DNA of 64,000 bases from Pseudomonas sp. ISL-84 (GCA_018613035.1 JAGGRA010000010.1:62001-126000); one strand, 5' to 3'; counted from the stretch's first letter, positions 27,470-36,796 are shown. The notes: generated by a model not told the origin, from the sequence alone. Program-made: numbers and translations.

Positions 27470-29167
27470 ATGAAGATAAAAACGTTATTTATTGCTCCTT
27501 ATCCCGCTATGATTCCTTTAATAGAGGAATGCAGAGGAAAAGAAGATGATTTGGATATTAAAATTGAAATTGGAAATCTAAGAGATGCTCTTCCATATGT
27601 AAAAAATGCTGAGACAGATGGTACTGAAATGATTATCAGCCGCGGCGGTACAGCAAAACTTATTGAGCAGGAGACAAATATTCCTGTTATTGATGTCCAG
27701 TTATCCGGATATGATATGCTCCGCGTGTTAACGCTGGCCAATGATTTTCCAGGCAAAAAGGCCATTGTGGGGTTCTCAAACATTACGCTCGGTGCAAAAA
27801 CGATAACTGATATTCTGGAGATCGGAATTGAGGTCTTCACGGTAGCGAAGGAAGAGGAAGTTGAATCACTGGTCTTTGATCTGAAATCCAAGGGCTTTGA
27901 ACTAATTATGGGTGATGTGGTTACAGTAGAAGCCGCAGCTAAATTTGGGCTTGAGGGAATTCTTATTCAGTCAGGCAGAGAAGCTATTTTTGATGCGTTT
28001 TATAAAGTGGAGTCGGTATATCATTCTTTTAGAAAAAAGCAAATGGAAAACGAGCTACTTAAGACACTCCTTAAGGTAAACACAGAAAACATTTTAGTAA
28101 CAGACAGCCAGGGAGAAAAAGTATTTGAGCAATGGAATACTTTCTCCTCGCCTCCGATCCAAATCAGCCAGTTAGGAGCCTTGGTTCATCGGAGAGAGAG
28201 CCCTGACTCTGTTGTGACAATGAAGGGCACAAATGGAGAAGATCTAAAAATAAGGGTTTGTCATTTGAAAATAGGAGAGGATAGCTTTACTCAGTTCCTT
28301 ATTTCAGAGCTTGAAAGTGAGAAACAGGCTTCTTCTAACCTGAAGATCGAGGCGGTGCCGCAGCTGCCTATGATCATTCAAGAAAGTGAGGCCATGAAGG
28401 ATTGTCTGGCGTCAGTTTCTGCAGGCAGTTCCCGCAATTTTTGGGTTTTAATTGGATCCGCGGGTACAGGAAAAGGTTTAATAGCGCGGTATATTCATTA
28501 CTTAAGATACCAGGGAAACGGGTTATTCGCGTCCATCCATGCAGAGGAAAATGTGAAGATGCCTGTTGCATTTGATGAAGACACCCGAACCATTTTTATT
28601 GATGGCGCCGAAGAAATCTCACTCAAAGAACGGGCAGAATTGCTAAAGCAATGTAAACAATGGACTCAGGAGGGAAAAGATGTCATTCTTTCCCTTTATG
28701 GTGAAACTGAAGATTTTCATGCCATCATTTTTGATGACGAAGTGAATCGTGTCTATATCCCTTCATTAACCGAACGCAAGGAGGATATTAGACCAATGAC
28801 TGCTTATTTTATCGCAGGATTTCATCAGCAATTAGGAACATCTGCTATAAAGATTAAGGAAGAAGCCTTTGAACTTTTGGAACAATATCACTGGCCCGGG
28901 AACGCTGCAGAATTAAAAACCTTTCTGTATGACGTTGTAAAAGCTGAAAAGGAATATACGATTCGGAAGGATTCAGTTGCTAAGCAGCTGGAACGAAAGC
29001 AGCAGCGTCCAGCTCAATTTGAAGAAGGATTGTTATCGGGGACTCTTGATCAAATTGAAAAACGTATTATTGAAGCCGTGATGGAAGAGGAAAACCAAAA
29101 TCAAACAAAGGTGTCTAAACGGCTTGGCATCAACCGTTCTACATTATGGAGGAAGCTGAAACAATAA
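27470..29167 (+). CDS. PrpR-type AAA+ transcription regulator lacking GAFTGA
   Basis: This is a regulator of about 565 residues, probably of the downstream sugar-acid operon. Residues 1-190 form a PrpR N-terminal sensor (LFIAPYPAMIPLI; IISRGGTAKLIE). A linker follows, then a degenerate AAA+ domain with Walker A GSAGTGKG and Walker B TIFIDGAEE. The C-terminal Fis-type helix-turn-helix is KVSKRLGINRSTLWRKL. Only about 14 residues separate ASIHAEE from Walker B, so the sigma-54-contacting GAFTGA loop is absent. It probably does not act with sigma-54. The start ATG 27470 follows AGGTGA. Confidence 0.82.
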   Translation: MKIKTLFIAPYPAMIPLIEECRGKEDDLDIKIEIGNLRDALPYVKNAETDGTEMIISRGGTAKLIEQETNIPVIDVQLSGYDMLRVLTLANDFPGKKAIVGFSNITLGAKTITDILEIGIEVFTVAKEEEVESLVFDLKSKGFELIMGDVVTVEAAAKFGLEGILIQSGREAIFDAFYKVESVYHSFRKKQMENELLKTLLKVNTENILVTDSQGEKVFEQWNTFSSPPIQISQLGALVHRRESPDSVVTMKGTNGEDLKIRVCHLKIGEDSFTQFLISELESEKQASSNLKIEAVPQLPMIIQESEAMKDCLASVSAGSSRNFWVLIGSAGTGKGLIARYIHYLRYQGNGLFASIHAEENVKMPVAFDEDTRTIFIDGAEEISLKERAELLKQCKQWTQEGKDVILSLYGETEDFHAIIFDDEVNRVYIPSLTERKEDIRPMTAYFIAGFHQQLGTSAIKIKEEAFELLEQYHWPGNAAELKTFLYDVVKAEKEYTIRKDSVAKQLERKQQRPAQFEEGLLSGTLDQIEKRIIEAVMEEENQNQTKVSKRLGINRSTLWRKLKQ

Positions 29168-29184
29168 TGTTCAGCTTCTTTTTT
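29152..29184 (+). terminator. Terminator of the regulator gene
   Basis: GAAGCTGAA/TTCAGCTTC is a perfect 9-bp stem overlapping the gene end and followed by six T residues. Confidence 0.85.
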
Positions 29185-29254
29185 ATGGAGTTATAACTAA
29201 TGAATTAATGGAATTGTCCAGATATAATTGTTTTAAAATGCAACAATTTTAAGA

Positions 29255-29279
29255 GTGATAAAAAATACCAAACTATCAC
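29255..29279 (+). promoter_or_regulatory. Putative activator site upstream of the kdgT operon
   Basis: The inverted repeat GTGATA-N13-TATCAC is centred about 60 bases before the expected transcription start, a usual activator position. A second dyad TTGTT...AACAA lies at 29228-29246. Assignment to the neighbouring regulator is inference. Confidence 0.5.
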
Positions 29280-29292
29280 CCTGAAAAAAGTG

Positions 29293-29340
29293 TTGAATTT
29301 TGCATTGAAAGCGTTTAATATAAAACTGTAATCGTTTTCA
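29293..29340 (+). promoter_or_regulatory. SigA promoter with two cre (CcpA) sites
   Basis: TTGAAT (29293-29298), 17 bases, TAATAT (29316-29321). A cre-like TTGAAAGCGTTTAAT (29305-29319) overlaps the -10 region. A perfect cre TGTAATCGTTTTCA lies at 29327-29340, at or just past the start point. Strong glucose repression is expected. Confidence 0.75.
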
Positions 29341-29384
29341 GTAATGTTTAAAATTGAAACATAAATAAAGGGGATGTTAAAATT

Positions 29385-30377
29385 ATGAAGATCAAAGCAA
29401 CTCTTGAGCGAATTCCTGGCGGCATGATGGTTGTGCCGTTGCTAATTGCAGCAATACTAAATACCTTTGCTCCTAATTTACTTCGCATAGGTAACTTCAC
29501 TGAAGCACTGTTTGTAAACGGTGCCTCTACGTTAATTGCTTTATTCCTATTATGTACTGGTGCTCAAATTAACGTGAAATCTTTTGGGGTTTCAGTTGGA
29601 AAAGGGGCAACTCTTTTAGCCACTAAATGGGTAGTTGGTGCGGCCTTTGGTTTAATCGCTTACATGTTCGCAGGCGAGAATGGGTTATGGCTGGGATTGG
29701 CCCCGATTGCGATCATTGCCGCCATGACAAACAGTAATGGAGGCTTGTTCGTTGCACTTGTAGGACAGTACGGAAGCAAGGAAGACCGCGCAGCCTATTC
29801 ACTGCTTGCTCTAAATGACGGACCTTTCTTGACAATGGTAGCCCTATCGATCTTTGGTGCAATGGGCTTTGTTGATGGAATGTTCTCATTTCAATCATTT
29901 ATCGCTGTATTGCTTCCCATTTTAGTTGGGATGGTTTTAGGTAACTTGGATGAAGAAATGCGCGTGTTCCTTGATAAAGGAAGTTCCATGCTAATTCCTT
30001 TCTTCGCTTTTGCCCTGGGTATGGGAATTGACTTTGGTGCAATTGTTGAAGGCGGATTATCAGGTATTATTCTTGGTCTATTAACCGTATTCGTAACAGG
30101 TACTGCTGGATATCTAGTGTTCAAAGCGCTTAAGTGGAACCCAATCGTAGGTGCAGCTGAAGGGTCAACTGCCGGAAATGCTGTAGCAACACCAGCGGCC
30201 ATTGCGGCAGCAAGTGCAGGTTTTGCTCAGTATGCGGACCTGGCGACAGTCCAAGTAGCGGCATCCACTGTTACAACAGCGATCCTGCTTCCTCTATATA
30301 TAGCGTTCCTGGTTAAACGTCTAGAGAGAAAAGGCTACGAATTTAAAGAAGGTAACATAATGAAAGTTAATGGCTAA
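29385..30377 (+). CDS. kdgT: 2-keto-3-deoxygluconate permease family transporter
   Basis: This is a 330-residue KdgT-family proton symporter with about ten helices. Family blocks visible are IPGGMMVVPLLIAAILNTFAP, AAMTNSNGGLFVALVGQYG, LNDGPFLTMVALS and AEGSTAGNAVATPAAIAAAS. True KdgT imports 2-keto-3-deoxygluconate. Next to a DtnK-like kinase and PdxA2 it more likely imports a four-carbon sugar acid such as D-threonate or D-erythronate (inference). It heads a three-gene operon and overlaps the next frame. Confidence 0.85.
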   Translation: MKIKATLERIPGGMMVVPLLIAAILNTFAPNLLRIGNFTEALFVNGASTLIALFLLCTGAQINVKSFGVSVGKGATLLATKWVVGAAFGLIAYMFAGENGLWLGLAPIAIIAAMTNSNGGLFVALVGQYGSKEDRAAYSLLALNDGPFLTMVALSIFGAMGFVDGMFSFQSFIAVLLPILVGMVLGNLDEEMRVFLDKGSSMLIPFFAFALGMGIDFGAIVEGGLSGIILGLLTVFVTGTAGYLVFKALKWNPIVGAAEGSTAGNAVATPAAIAAASAGFAQYADLATVQVAASTVTTAILLPLYIAFLVKRLERKGYEFKEGNIMKVNG

Positions 30378-30390
30378 GGATGTGGTTCTT

Positions 30391-31698
30391 GTGTTGAAAA
30401 AATTTGGCATCATTGCGGATGATTTAACGGGTGCAAATGATTCAGGAGTACAGCTGGCGAAAAAAGGGCTGACTGCAACTGTGGTAATGGATATTACAGA
30501 GAAAAATATACAATCCAATCCTGACGTCTTAATTGTTGATACCGATAGCCGCGCTAAAACACAGGAAGAAGCATATGAAGCAGTGGAAAAAGCTGCTTCT
30601 CTTCTTTTTGAACAGGGCTATGGCCATGTTTATAAAAAGGTGGATTCAACATTGAGAGGAAATATTCCCGCAGAGCTTGCAGCGCTTGAAAAGGTATATC
30701 TTCCAGACATCATCGTGATTGCTCCGGCATTTCCAAAAATGAATCGAACGACGGTTTCAGGCCATCACTATGTAAATGGCGTACTGATCACTGACACAGA
30801 ATTTGGAAGAGATCCGAAGACACCTGTAACGGAAAGCTATTTGCCTGATATGTTAAAAAAACGTGCAGGAAAAGATTCAGCTTTGCTTGACCTTCAATTG
30901 CTTCGCGGTGAAAAAAACCTGATTTTAGAATTTATTGAAAAAGCCATTTCTGAGGGGAAAAAGTGGATTGTGTGCGACAGTGAAAGGGAAGAGGATCTGC
31001 AAGCAATCGCTGAGATTTTCTCAAGTTTGCAGAAAAAAATCATATGGACTGGATCTGGCGCTTTAGTTGAATATTTACCGGAAGCACTTGAACTAACTTC
31101 CCAGTGCGAAAGTGATCAGGTCGAAGTAACCGTTGAAAAAACTCTAACGATCTCTGGAAGTTTATCTCAGGTAACAAAAAAACAGCTTTCGCAAATAAAA
31201 GAACTTGAACAGTCCTATTTTGCAGAAATCGATCCTGTTCAATTGGTGAATAATACAATTGATATGAAAGAATTCATTGGCGGCATGAAACAGAACTTGG
31301 ATAAAGACCATTTTGTTGTCTATGTGGATTCATCTGATCGAAATCGCCAGGCAGCAAGGGCAGCCGGTGAAGCACTTTGTTTATCGGGAAAAGAGATAGG
31401 CGAAAGAATTGCCACAGGACTGGGGCAAATTGCAAACGAACTGGTAACTCGCTTCCCGGAAATGAACGGACTGATTTTAACAGGCGGAGATATAGCAAAA
31501 GCAGCTTGTCTGGAATTGGGTATACATGAAATGGAGCTTCATTCGGAAGTGGAACCGGGACTTCCTTTTGGACGATTGTGCAGTAAGGATAAAAATTATT
31601 GGGCAGTAACAAAAGCCGGCGGATTTGGAAACGAGCAATCCCTGGTGAACGCTATACATTACATGACAAGAAAGGTTGAGTACAATGAGTCAAACTAA
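30391..31698 (+). CDS. dtnK: Four-carbon acid sugar kinase (DtnK/OtnK family)
   Basis: This is a DUF1537-family kinase of about 435 residues. The N-terminal substrate domain has FGIIADDLTGANDSG and YKKVDSTLRGNIPAEL, and the C-terminal nucleotide domain has NGLILTGGDIAKAACLELG. Family members phosphorylate D-threonate, D-erythronate and related acids at O4. With PdxA2 downstream the pathway should end in dihydroxyacetone phosphate. GTG 30391 or TTG 30394 fits the site AAGGATGTGG, and an ATG at 30370 is also possible. It overlaps pdxA2 by 14 bases. Confidence 0.87.
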   Translation: MLKKFGIIADDLTGANDSGVQLAKKGLTATVVMDITEKNIQSNPDVLIVDTDSRAKTQEEAYEAVEKAASLLFEQGYGHVYKKVDSTLRGNIPAELAALEKVYLPDIIVIAPAFPKMNRTTVSGHHYVNGVLITDTEFGRDPKTPVTESYLPDMLKKRAGKDSALLDLQLLRGEKNLILEFIEKAISEGKKWIVCDSEREEDLQAIAEIFSSLQKKIIWTGSGALVEYLPEALELTSQCESDQVEVTVEKTLTISGSLSQVTKKQLSQIKELEQSYFAEIDPVQLVNNTIDMKEFIGGMKQNLDKDHFVVYVDSSDRNRQAARAAGEALCLSGKEIGERIATGLGQIANELVTRFPEMNGLILTGGDIAKAACLELGIHEMELHSEVEPGLPFGRLCSKDKNYWAVTKAGGFGNEQSLVNAIHYMTRKVEYNESN

Positions 31699-32689
31699 AC
31701 CAGTAGTAGGCATCACAATGGGGGACGCAGCAGGTGTCGGACCGGAAATTATTTTAAAAAGCCTTGCATACGCTGAAATGTATGAAATCAGCAACCCGCT
31801 TGTCATTGGTGATCGTAAAATTCTGGAGCGTGCTAAGTCTTTTGTTAACAGCGAGCTTCATATTGAAGCAGTAAAGGCAGAGCAGCTGGATGAGCTCTCC
31901 TATAAACATGGGGTTGTACATTGCCTTGATTTAAACCTTCTGCCTGCCGATCTTCCAATTGGCCAGGTATCTCCGGAAGCCGGACATGCTGCTTTTGAAT
32001 ACTTGGCAACAGCGATCGAAATGGCGAAGGAAAACCGTATCGATGCTATCTGTACAGCACCTTTAAACAAAGAAGCATTGCAAAAGGGCGGCCATATGTA
32101 TCCGGGCCATACAGAAATTTTAGCGGATTTGACCAATACAAAAGATTATTCCATGATGCTTTCTGCACCGAACTTAAGGGTCATCCATGTGACAACACAT
32201 GTTGGCATCCTTGATGCTGTTAAAATGATTAACCCTGAAAGAGTCTACCATGTCCTTAAGCTGGCACATGACACGCTGAAAAAAGCAGGGATCGAATCAC
32301 CTAAAATCGCTGTTTGCGGAATCAATCCTCATGCAGGTGAAAATGGCCTGTTTGGATATGGGGAAGAGGAAGAAAAAGTAGTACCTGGTGTGGAAAAAGC
32401 ACAGGCAGAAGGCATTCATGCAATCGGGCCGCTTCCAGCAGATACACTGTTTTTTAGAGCTGTCCGCGGAGACTTTGATATTGTTGTAGCGATGTACCAC
32501 GATCAAGGCCATGGACCTGTTAAAGTTTTAGGTTTGGATGCAGGTGTGAATATCACAGTTGGGCTGCCGATCATCCGTACAAGTGTGGACCACGGTACAG
32601 CCTTTGATATTGCTGGAAAAGGGATAGCAGACGAAAAAAGCTTAATGGAAGCGATGCGTCAGGCAGTAGAACTCGCTCCTAAGAAGTAA
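31685..32689 (+). CDS. pdxA2: PdxA2-type 4-phospho-sugar-acid dehydrogenase
   Basis: This 334-residue NAD-dependent dehydrogenase/decarboxylase is of the PdxA family. GITMGDAAGVGPEI is at the N-terminus, metal-binding histidines are in YPGHTEILAD and AMYHDQGHGP, and GLPIIRTSVDHGTAFDIAGKG is the C-terminal motif. In this setting it should oxidise and decarboxylate 4-phospho-D-threonate or 4-phospho-D-erythronate rather than make vitamin B6. ATG 31685 follows AAAGG. It is the last gene of the operon, with a strong terminator. Confidence 0.88.
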   Translation: MSQTKPVVGITMGDAAGVGPEIILKSLAYAEMYEISNPLVIGDRKILERAKSFVNSELHIEAVKAEQLDELSYKHGVVHCLDLNLLPADLPIGQVSPEAGHAAFEYLATAIEMAKENRIDAICTAPLNKEALQKGGHMYPGHTEILADLTNTKDYSMMLSAPNLRVIHVTTHVGILDAVKMINPERVYHVLKLAHDTLKKAGIESPKIAVCGINPHAGENGLFGYGEEEEKVVPGVEKAQAEGIHAIGPLPADTLFFRAVRGDFDIVVAMYHDQGHGPVKVLGLDAGVNITVGLPIIRTSVDHGTAFDIAGKGIADEKSLMEAMRQAVELAPKK

Positions 32690-32702
32690 TCGGATTTTAA
32701 AG

Positions 32703-32729
32703 AAACCCATCCATTTTGGATGGGTTTTT
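32703..32729 (+). terminator. Terminator of the kdgT-dtnK-pdxA2 operon
   Basis: The perfect 10-bp stem AAACCCATCC/GGATGGGTTT is followed by T residues. Confidence 0.9.
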
Positions 32730-32808
32730 CGTATACCTTTGGGAGTTGGCGCAATAGTTTGCGTAAGTGATATAATGGTATAAAAGTCTGTTTTTTACGG
32801 TGATAATA

Positions 32809-33897
32809 GTGTTTTATTTTTCTTTAATGGCTCTTTTTTGCCTATTGGCTGTTTTGTTTATCGTATCCAGAAAAATGTATATCAGTACCTCGACCATGGC
32901 AGCTGTAATGGCTCTAGGGATTGTGACCCAGGGTGTATTGCTGAATTTTTTTGGTGTCTCTTTCTTTTTGAGCGGATTTGGCAAACTGCTTAGCATGTTG
33001 GATTTGGCTTTGTGGATAGCCTTTCTATTTTCTTTTAGCATGACGATTATAAAAGGGGAATTTAAAAATATCCACTATGCCAATCCGATTAATCGATTTG
33101 GCATAGGAACCTGGGTGGGAGGGACCTCTATTTGCGGAATCATTGTTTTTAAGCAATTTGGGAGTAGTTTTTTGGTTGATACTCTTGCCTTTTTGAATGT
33201 TGGGTTATGGATGTATTATGTGGGAATCAGCATTAAAAGTATTTTTGAGATCTTAAGTTCTGGAATGATCAACCGCGTTCACGGAATCTTGCTTCTAACT
33301 ACAGTAAGCACACAATCTCTCGTTCTTCTATTTAATACTATTAACGATCATGTACCTGCATACATGAATGGCCTACTCATCATAGTTGGGTTTAGTTTTT
33401 ATATCATTAGTGCCTTGTGCTTGTTCAAGCGCTATTCAACAAGCCATTGGTCAGTGACTGAAGATTGGAATAATACGAATTGTATTCTTCATGGGGCATT
33501 ATCCATAACCGGGCTTGCCATGATTAAGTCCGGTCTGGTAAGCGGGCAAACGGCGGCGGGGTTCTGGATAGGTACTTTGATTGTTTTCCTATTTGTCGAA
33601 TCCATTGAAAGCATAAGGTTAATGAAACGGATCAGGCTCTATGGCTTAAAAAAAGGTGTCTTCACGTATGATGTCACCCAATGGAGCCGGATTTTTACTT
33701 TTGCCATGTTCTTTACCTTTACCTATTTTATCGAAAGCAACACTCTATTAAGTATGAAGGAAGCTGTTTTACATCTGGGAATTTGGATGATCCTTGCACT
33801 TTTCCTAATCGAGCTATTTCTGAGTTTACAAAACTTAAAGAAAAGCCCCAATCAAACTACTGGTCAAATCTCGAATGAAAGCAATTCATCTATGTGA
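32809..33897 (+). CDS. Hypothetical polytopic membrane protein
   Basis: This is a membrane protein of about 362 residues with ten hydrophobic helices. The arrangement loosely recalls TDT/SLAC-type anion channels (paired helices with a conserved aromatic pore), but I see no decisive motif. The start is uncertain. GTG 32809 follows GGTGAT with short spacing, GTG 32800 is in frame, and TATAAT at 32770-32775 puts the transcript start close to both. The tail is hydrophilic (PNQTTGQISNESNSSM). It stands alone. Confidence 0.6.
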   Translation: MFYFSLMALFCLLAVLFIVSRKMYISTSTMAAVMALGIVTQGVLLNFFGVSFFLSGFGKLLSMLDLALWIAFLFSFSMTIIKGEFKNIHYANPINRFGIGTWVGGTSICGIIVFKQFGSSFLVDTLAFLNVGLWMYYVGISIKSIFEILSSGMINRVHGILLLTTVSTQSLVLLFNTINDHVPAYMNGLLIIVGFSFYIISALCLFKRYSTSHWSVTEDWNNTNCILHGALSITGLAMIKSGLVSGQTAAGFWIGTLIVFLFVESIESIRLMKRIRLYGLKKGVFTYDVTQWSRIFTFAMFFTFTYFIESNTLLSMKEAVLHLGIWMILALFLIELFLSLQNLKKSPNQTTGQISNESNSSM

Positions 33898-33900
33898 AAA

Positions 33901-33938
33901 AGACCCTTCCCGCTATTTAACCGGGCAGGTTCTTTTTA
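33901..33938 (+). terminator. Terminator after the polytopic membrane protein
   Basis: The interrupted stem AGA-CCT-CCCG / CGGG-AGG-TCT is followed by TTTTT. Confidence 0.7.
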
Positions 33939-34020
33939 TTTGGAGGGGATTTTTTCAGAATTTATATTCTTCTAGGTGATTTGATGCTAATATAATAGGA
34001 AAATGATAAAAAAGGACTTA

Positions 34021-35280
34021 ATGAACTTTATGAGGAATCGAATGGGTCAAATTTTACTTGTGCTTATTTCTATATTGTTTACTTCCTATCAATCCATTTT
34101 TTCTGGTAAAGCATTTGTAACGATCGACTTTTTCATCTTCACCGTCATTGCCTGGTTTGTAGGATGGCAATTTGACAAAAGCAGATACTATGGGAAAAAA
34201 GCCAGAGAAAGTGAAAATAGCTATAAATTGTTATTGGAATCCATGCCGGTTGCCGTTCTTATACATAAGGATTTTAACATTTTATATGCAAATTCGGATG
34301 CCGTTTCTATGCTTGGAGTTGAAAAGAAGGACCAATTAATCGGAAGGCCGATTATGGACTTTATTGAACCTGATTATTTATCCCGCTTTCAGGAGAGATA
34401 CCGGCACATAAAAACAGAAAAAAACCTCCTGAACGATACAGAATATAGGATTAAGCGGTTAGATGGAAAAATGAGATATGTTGAGGTTTCTTCCTTATAT
34501 GTAGATTTTGAAGGGAACCAGGCTGTGCTATCCATAGGGACAGATATTTCTGATAAAAAAGAGCAAACAGAAAAGCTTCTTCAAAAATCAGAGAAAACTG
34601 CGCTACTGGGTCAAATGGCTGCTGGCATCGCACATGAAATCCGAAATCCGCTAACTTCGATTAAAGGCTTTGTACAGCTTTTTAAGTCCAGCAGCCAAAA
34701 AGAAGAATACTTTGATATTGTGCTATCAGAACTGGACCGGATAAATGAAATTGTTGGTGAATTTCTTGTATTGGCCAAACCGACGGCAGATATCTTTTCA
34801 GCCCAAAATATAAGAATACTAATCAGCGAAGTAATTACGCTGAGCAATACCCAATCAATCATGAACAATGTCCAAATCTTTGCTGAATATGATGAGGAAT
34901 TGCCATTGATCCTTTGTGAAAAAAACCAGCTAAAACAAGTCTTTCTTAACATCATTAAAAATGCGCTAGAAGCTATGCCTGCTGGCGGACAAATAGAAAT
35001 CAAAGTTAAGAAAAAAACAGACGGCACCGTTTCCATTCAATTTACTGATCAGGGCGTTGGCATTCCAGAAGACCGAATTTCAAGCCTTGGTGAACCTTTT
35101 TATACCACAAAAGAGAAGGGCACTGGGCTGGGTCTCATGATTTGCTATAAAATAATCGAAAACCATAATGGCCGCTTGACAATAGACAGCGAAGTGGGGA
35201 AAGGGACAAAAATTGAAATTGTTTTGCCTGGGGAGCAGCGGTCTTTCAATGATGGGAATGCGATACAAGTTCAAATTTAA
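34021..35280 (+). CDS. Orphan PAS-domain sensor histidine kinase
   Basis: This is a membrane sensor kinase of about 419 residues. Two transmembrane helices lie at the N-terminus with almost no extracellular loop. A PAS domain follows (LLLESMPVAVLIHKDFNILYANSDA ... GTDISDKKE). The H box is GIAHEIRNPLTSIKGFVQLF, with N box KNALEAMP and G boxes DQGVGIPE and GTGLGL. The H box is the sporulation-kinase type (KinA/B/E), and there is no adjacent response regulator, so input into Spo0F is plausible. ATG 34021 after AAAAAAGGAC is preferred to 34003. Confidence 0.85.
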   Translation: MNFMRNRMGQILLVLISILFTSYQSIFSGKAFVTIDFFIFTVIAWFVGWQFDKSRYYGKKARESENSYKLLLESMPVAVLIHKDFNILYANSDAVSMLGVEKKDQLIGRPIMDFIEPDYLSRFQERYRHIKTEKNLLNDTEYRIKRLDGKMRYVEVSSLYVDFEGNQAVLSIGTDISDKKEQTEKLLQKSEKTALLGQMAAGIAHEIRNPLTSIKGFVQLFKSSSQKEEYFDIVLSELDRINEIVGEFLVLAKPTADIFSAQNIRILISEVITLSNTQSIMNNVQIFAEYDEELPLILCEKNQLKQVFLNIIKNALEAMPAGGQIEIKVKKKTDGTVSIQFTDQGVGIPEDRISSLGEPFYTTKEKGTGLGLMICYKIIENHNGRLTIDSEVGKGTKIEIVLPGEQRSFNDGNAIQVQI

Positions 35281-35323
35281 CAAGATAGTAAATTTATAAA
35301 ATCGGTTAAGGAAATACAAAATC

Positions 35324-35378
35324 AAGCGTCTAATCCTGCTGTGGAGCTAGCAACACAGTTTGGGGCAGGCGCTTTATT
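35324..35378 (+). terminator. Probable terminator of the histidine kinase gene
   Basis: AAGCGTCT/AGGCGCTT encloses a second stem (TGTTGCTAGCT-type dyad with CTGTG/CACAG), followed by TTTATTTG. Confidence 0.5.
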
Positions 35379-35479
35379 TGTATATTCGTCATGTTCCAGA
35401 ATCTCTCTTTGTTACATATTTCCACTAAAATAGCAGAAGATAATAAAAAGTCAAAGAGAAACAATTGAGGAAGAACCTA

Positions 35480-36262
35480 ATGGATAATTTTCATTCGACC
35501 AATAAGGAACGCCGATTTAAGGCACATGTAAGTGCTTTTGGAACTACTCAGCTGCATTTGCGAAATCCTTATATTATTGCTTGGTGGTCAGCTGCATTTC
35601 CTGGATTTGGCCATCTCCTTTTATCGAAATATTTAAGAGGGTATGCACTTTTCCTCTGGGAAATTCTCGTTAATAGTATGGCTAAATTAAATCTCGCTAT
35701 GGTTTATTCTTTTACCGGGAAATTTGAGATGACCAAGGAGGTTCTGGAACCAAGATGGCTCCTATTGTACATTCCTGTGTATATTTTTGCGATCTGGGAC
35801 AGCTATCGAACTTCGGTTGATATGAACAAGGTATTCATGCTGGCTGAACGGGAAAATGCATCTTTTAATTCGTATGCAATCGGTGCATTTGAAATTAATT
35901 ACTTAGATAAACGAAGACCCATTATGGCTGTATTATGGTCACTTTTTACGCCAGGACTGGGTCAGCTTTATATTCACCGTGTATTGACTGCGATCTTCAC
36001 TATGGGCTTTATGGTGGTTTTTGTCTATTTTTCTAAAGTATTAGTCGCTATTCAGCTGCTTTTTTTAGGAGATGTTAGCCAAGCTACGAAGGTGATTGAC
36101 CCGCAATGGTTTATGTTTATCCCTTCACATTTTGGATTTTCCATATATGATTCTTACGTGAATACAGTAGAAAACAATAAACTATTCGAGGGAGAACAAA
36201 GAAAGTATCTTAGAGAACATTATCAGCAGTATCGTGTCAAAATCCCGGAAAACAGCCGTTGA
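35480..36262 (+). CDS. Membrane protein with two internally related halves
   Basis: This 260-residue membrane protein consists of two similar halves. WWSAAFPGFGHLLLSKYLRGYALF (about 37-60) and LWSLFTPGLGQLYIHRVLTAIF (about 155-177) share a PGxGxL turn resembling TM2-type hairpins. Each half later has PVYIFAIWDSYRT or SHFGFSIYDSYVN. I know no function. GAGGAAG precedes ATG 35480. The next gene starts 13 bases after the stop, so the two probably form an operon. Confidence 0.6.
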   Translation: MDNFHSTNKERRFKAHVSAFGTTQLHLRNPYIIAWWSAAFPGFGHLLLSKYLRGYALFLWEILVNSMAKLNLAMVYSFTGKFEMTKEVLEPRWLLLYIPVYIFAIWDSYRTSVDMNKVFMLAERENASFNSYAIGAFEINYLDKRRPIMAVLWSLFTPGLGQLYIHRVLTAIFTMGFMVVFVYFSKVLVAIQLLFLGDVSQATKVIDPQWFMFIPSHFGFSIYDSYVNTVENNKLFEGEQRKYLREHYQQYRVKIPENSR

Positions 36263-36274
36263 GGTGAAAAAAAC

Positions 36275-36736
36275 TTGCAGATCTTTTCCACTTTTGAGCA
36301 CTCAGGGTATCTGGAGTTAGCCATTACACATATAGAAAAAATAGGGATTACAAAGGAGAAGATTCTTGCAGTCCCACTGATTAATCGAGTCGAAGAAAGA
36401 AGGCTATTTGATACGCTTCATCGGGCAGATGGAATTAGTTTGTTTGATAAGGGTGCAGCTTTAGGAACTGCTTTTTCTGTAGTTGGTGCTAGTGTTGGTT
36501 TCATTTTGGACTGGGGTCCGGTTATTTGGGGTTTAATTGGAGCGGCAGCTGGCTTTATTCTTGGTTTTATCATCGATTATATTATTTTTAAAGTCGTACA
36601 TAAAAGAACTGGGGTTGTAAAAGGAAAAAGTTCAGAAGTCGTGTTAGTGATTGAGTGCCCAAATGAGCTAGCAGAAAAAGTAGAAGAAATATTGTGGCAG
36701 CATTTGGCCTTAGGAGTGGCAAGAGTAACAGGTTGA
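36275..36736 (+). CDS. Small glycine-rich two-helix membrane protein
   Basis: This 153-residue protein starts with TTG after GAGGTGA. The N-terminal 50 residues are a soluble alpha/beta segment. Two hydrophobic helices rich in Gly/Ala follow (SVVGASVGFILDW; GLIGAAAGFILGFIID), then a C-terminal cytoplasmic segment (VLVIECPNELAEKVEEIL). It has the general shape of small general-stress or DUF1269-like proteins, but I cannot assign it. Probably co-transcribed with the preceding two-half membrane protein. Confidence 0.6.
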   Translation: MQIFSTFEHSGYLELAITHIEKIGITKEKILAVPLINRVEERRLFDTLHRADGISLFDKGAALGTAFSVVGASVGFILDWGPVIWGLIGAAAGFILGFIIDYIIFKVVHKRTGVVKGKSSEVVLVIECPNELAEKVEEILWQHLALGVARVTG

Positions 36737-36796
36737 TCAGTGCCTTTAGGAGGAAGATCCAAAGTCCAAGAGCTGGGTATCGGAATTATGAAATTA

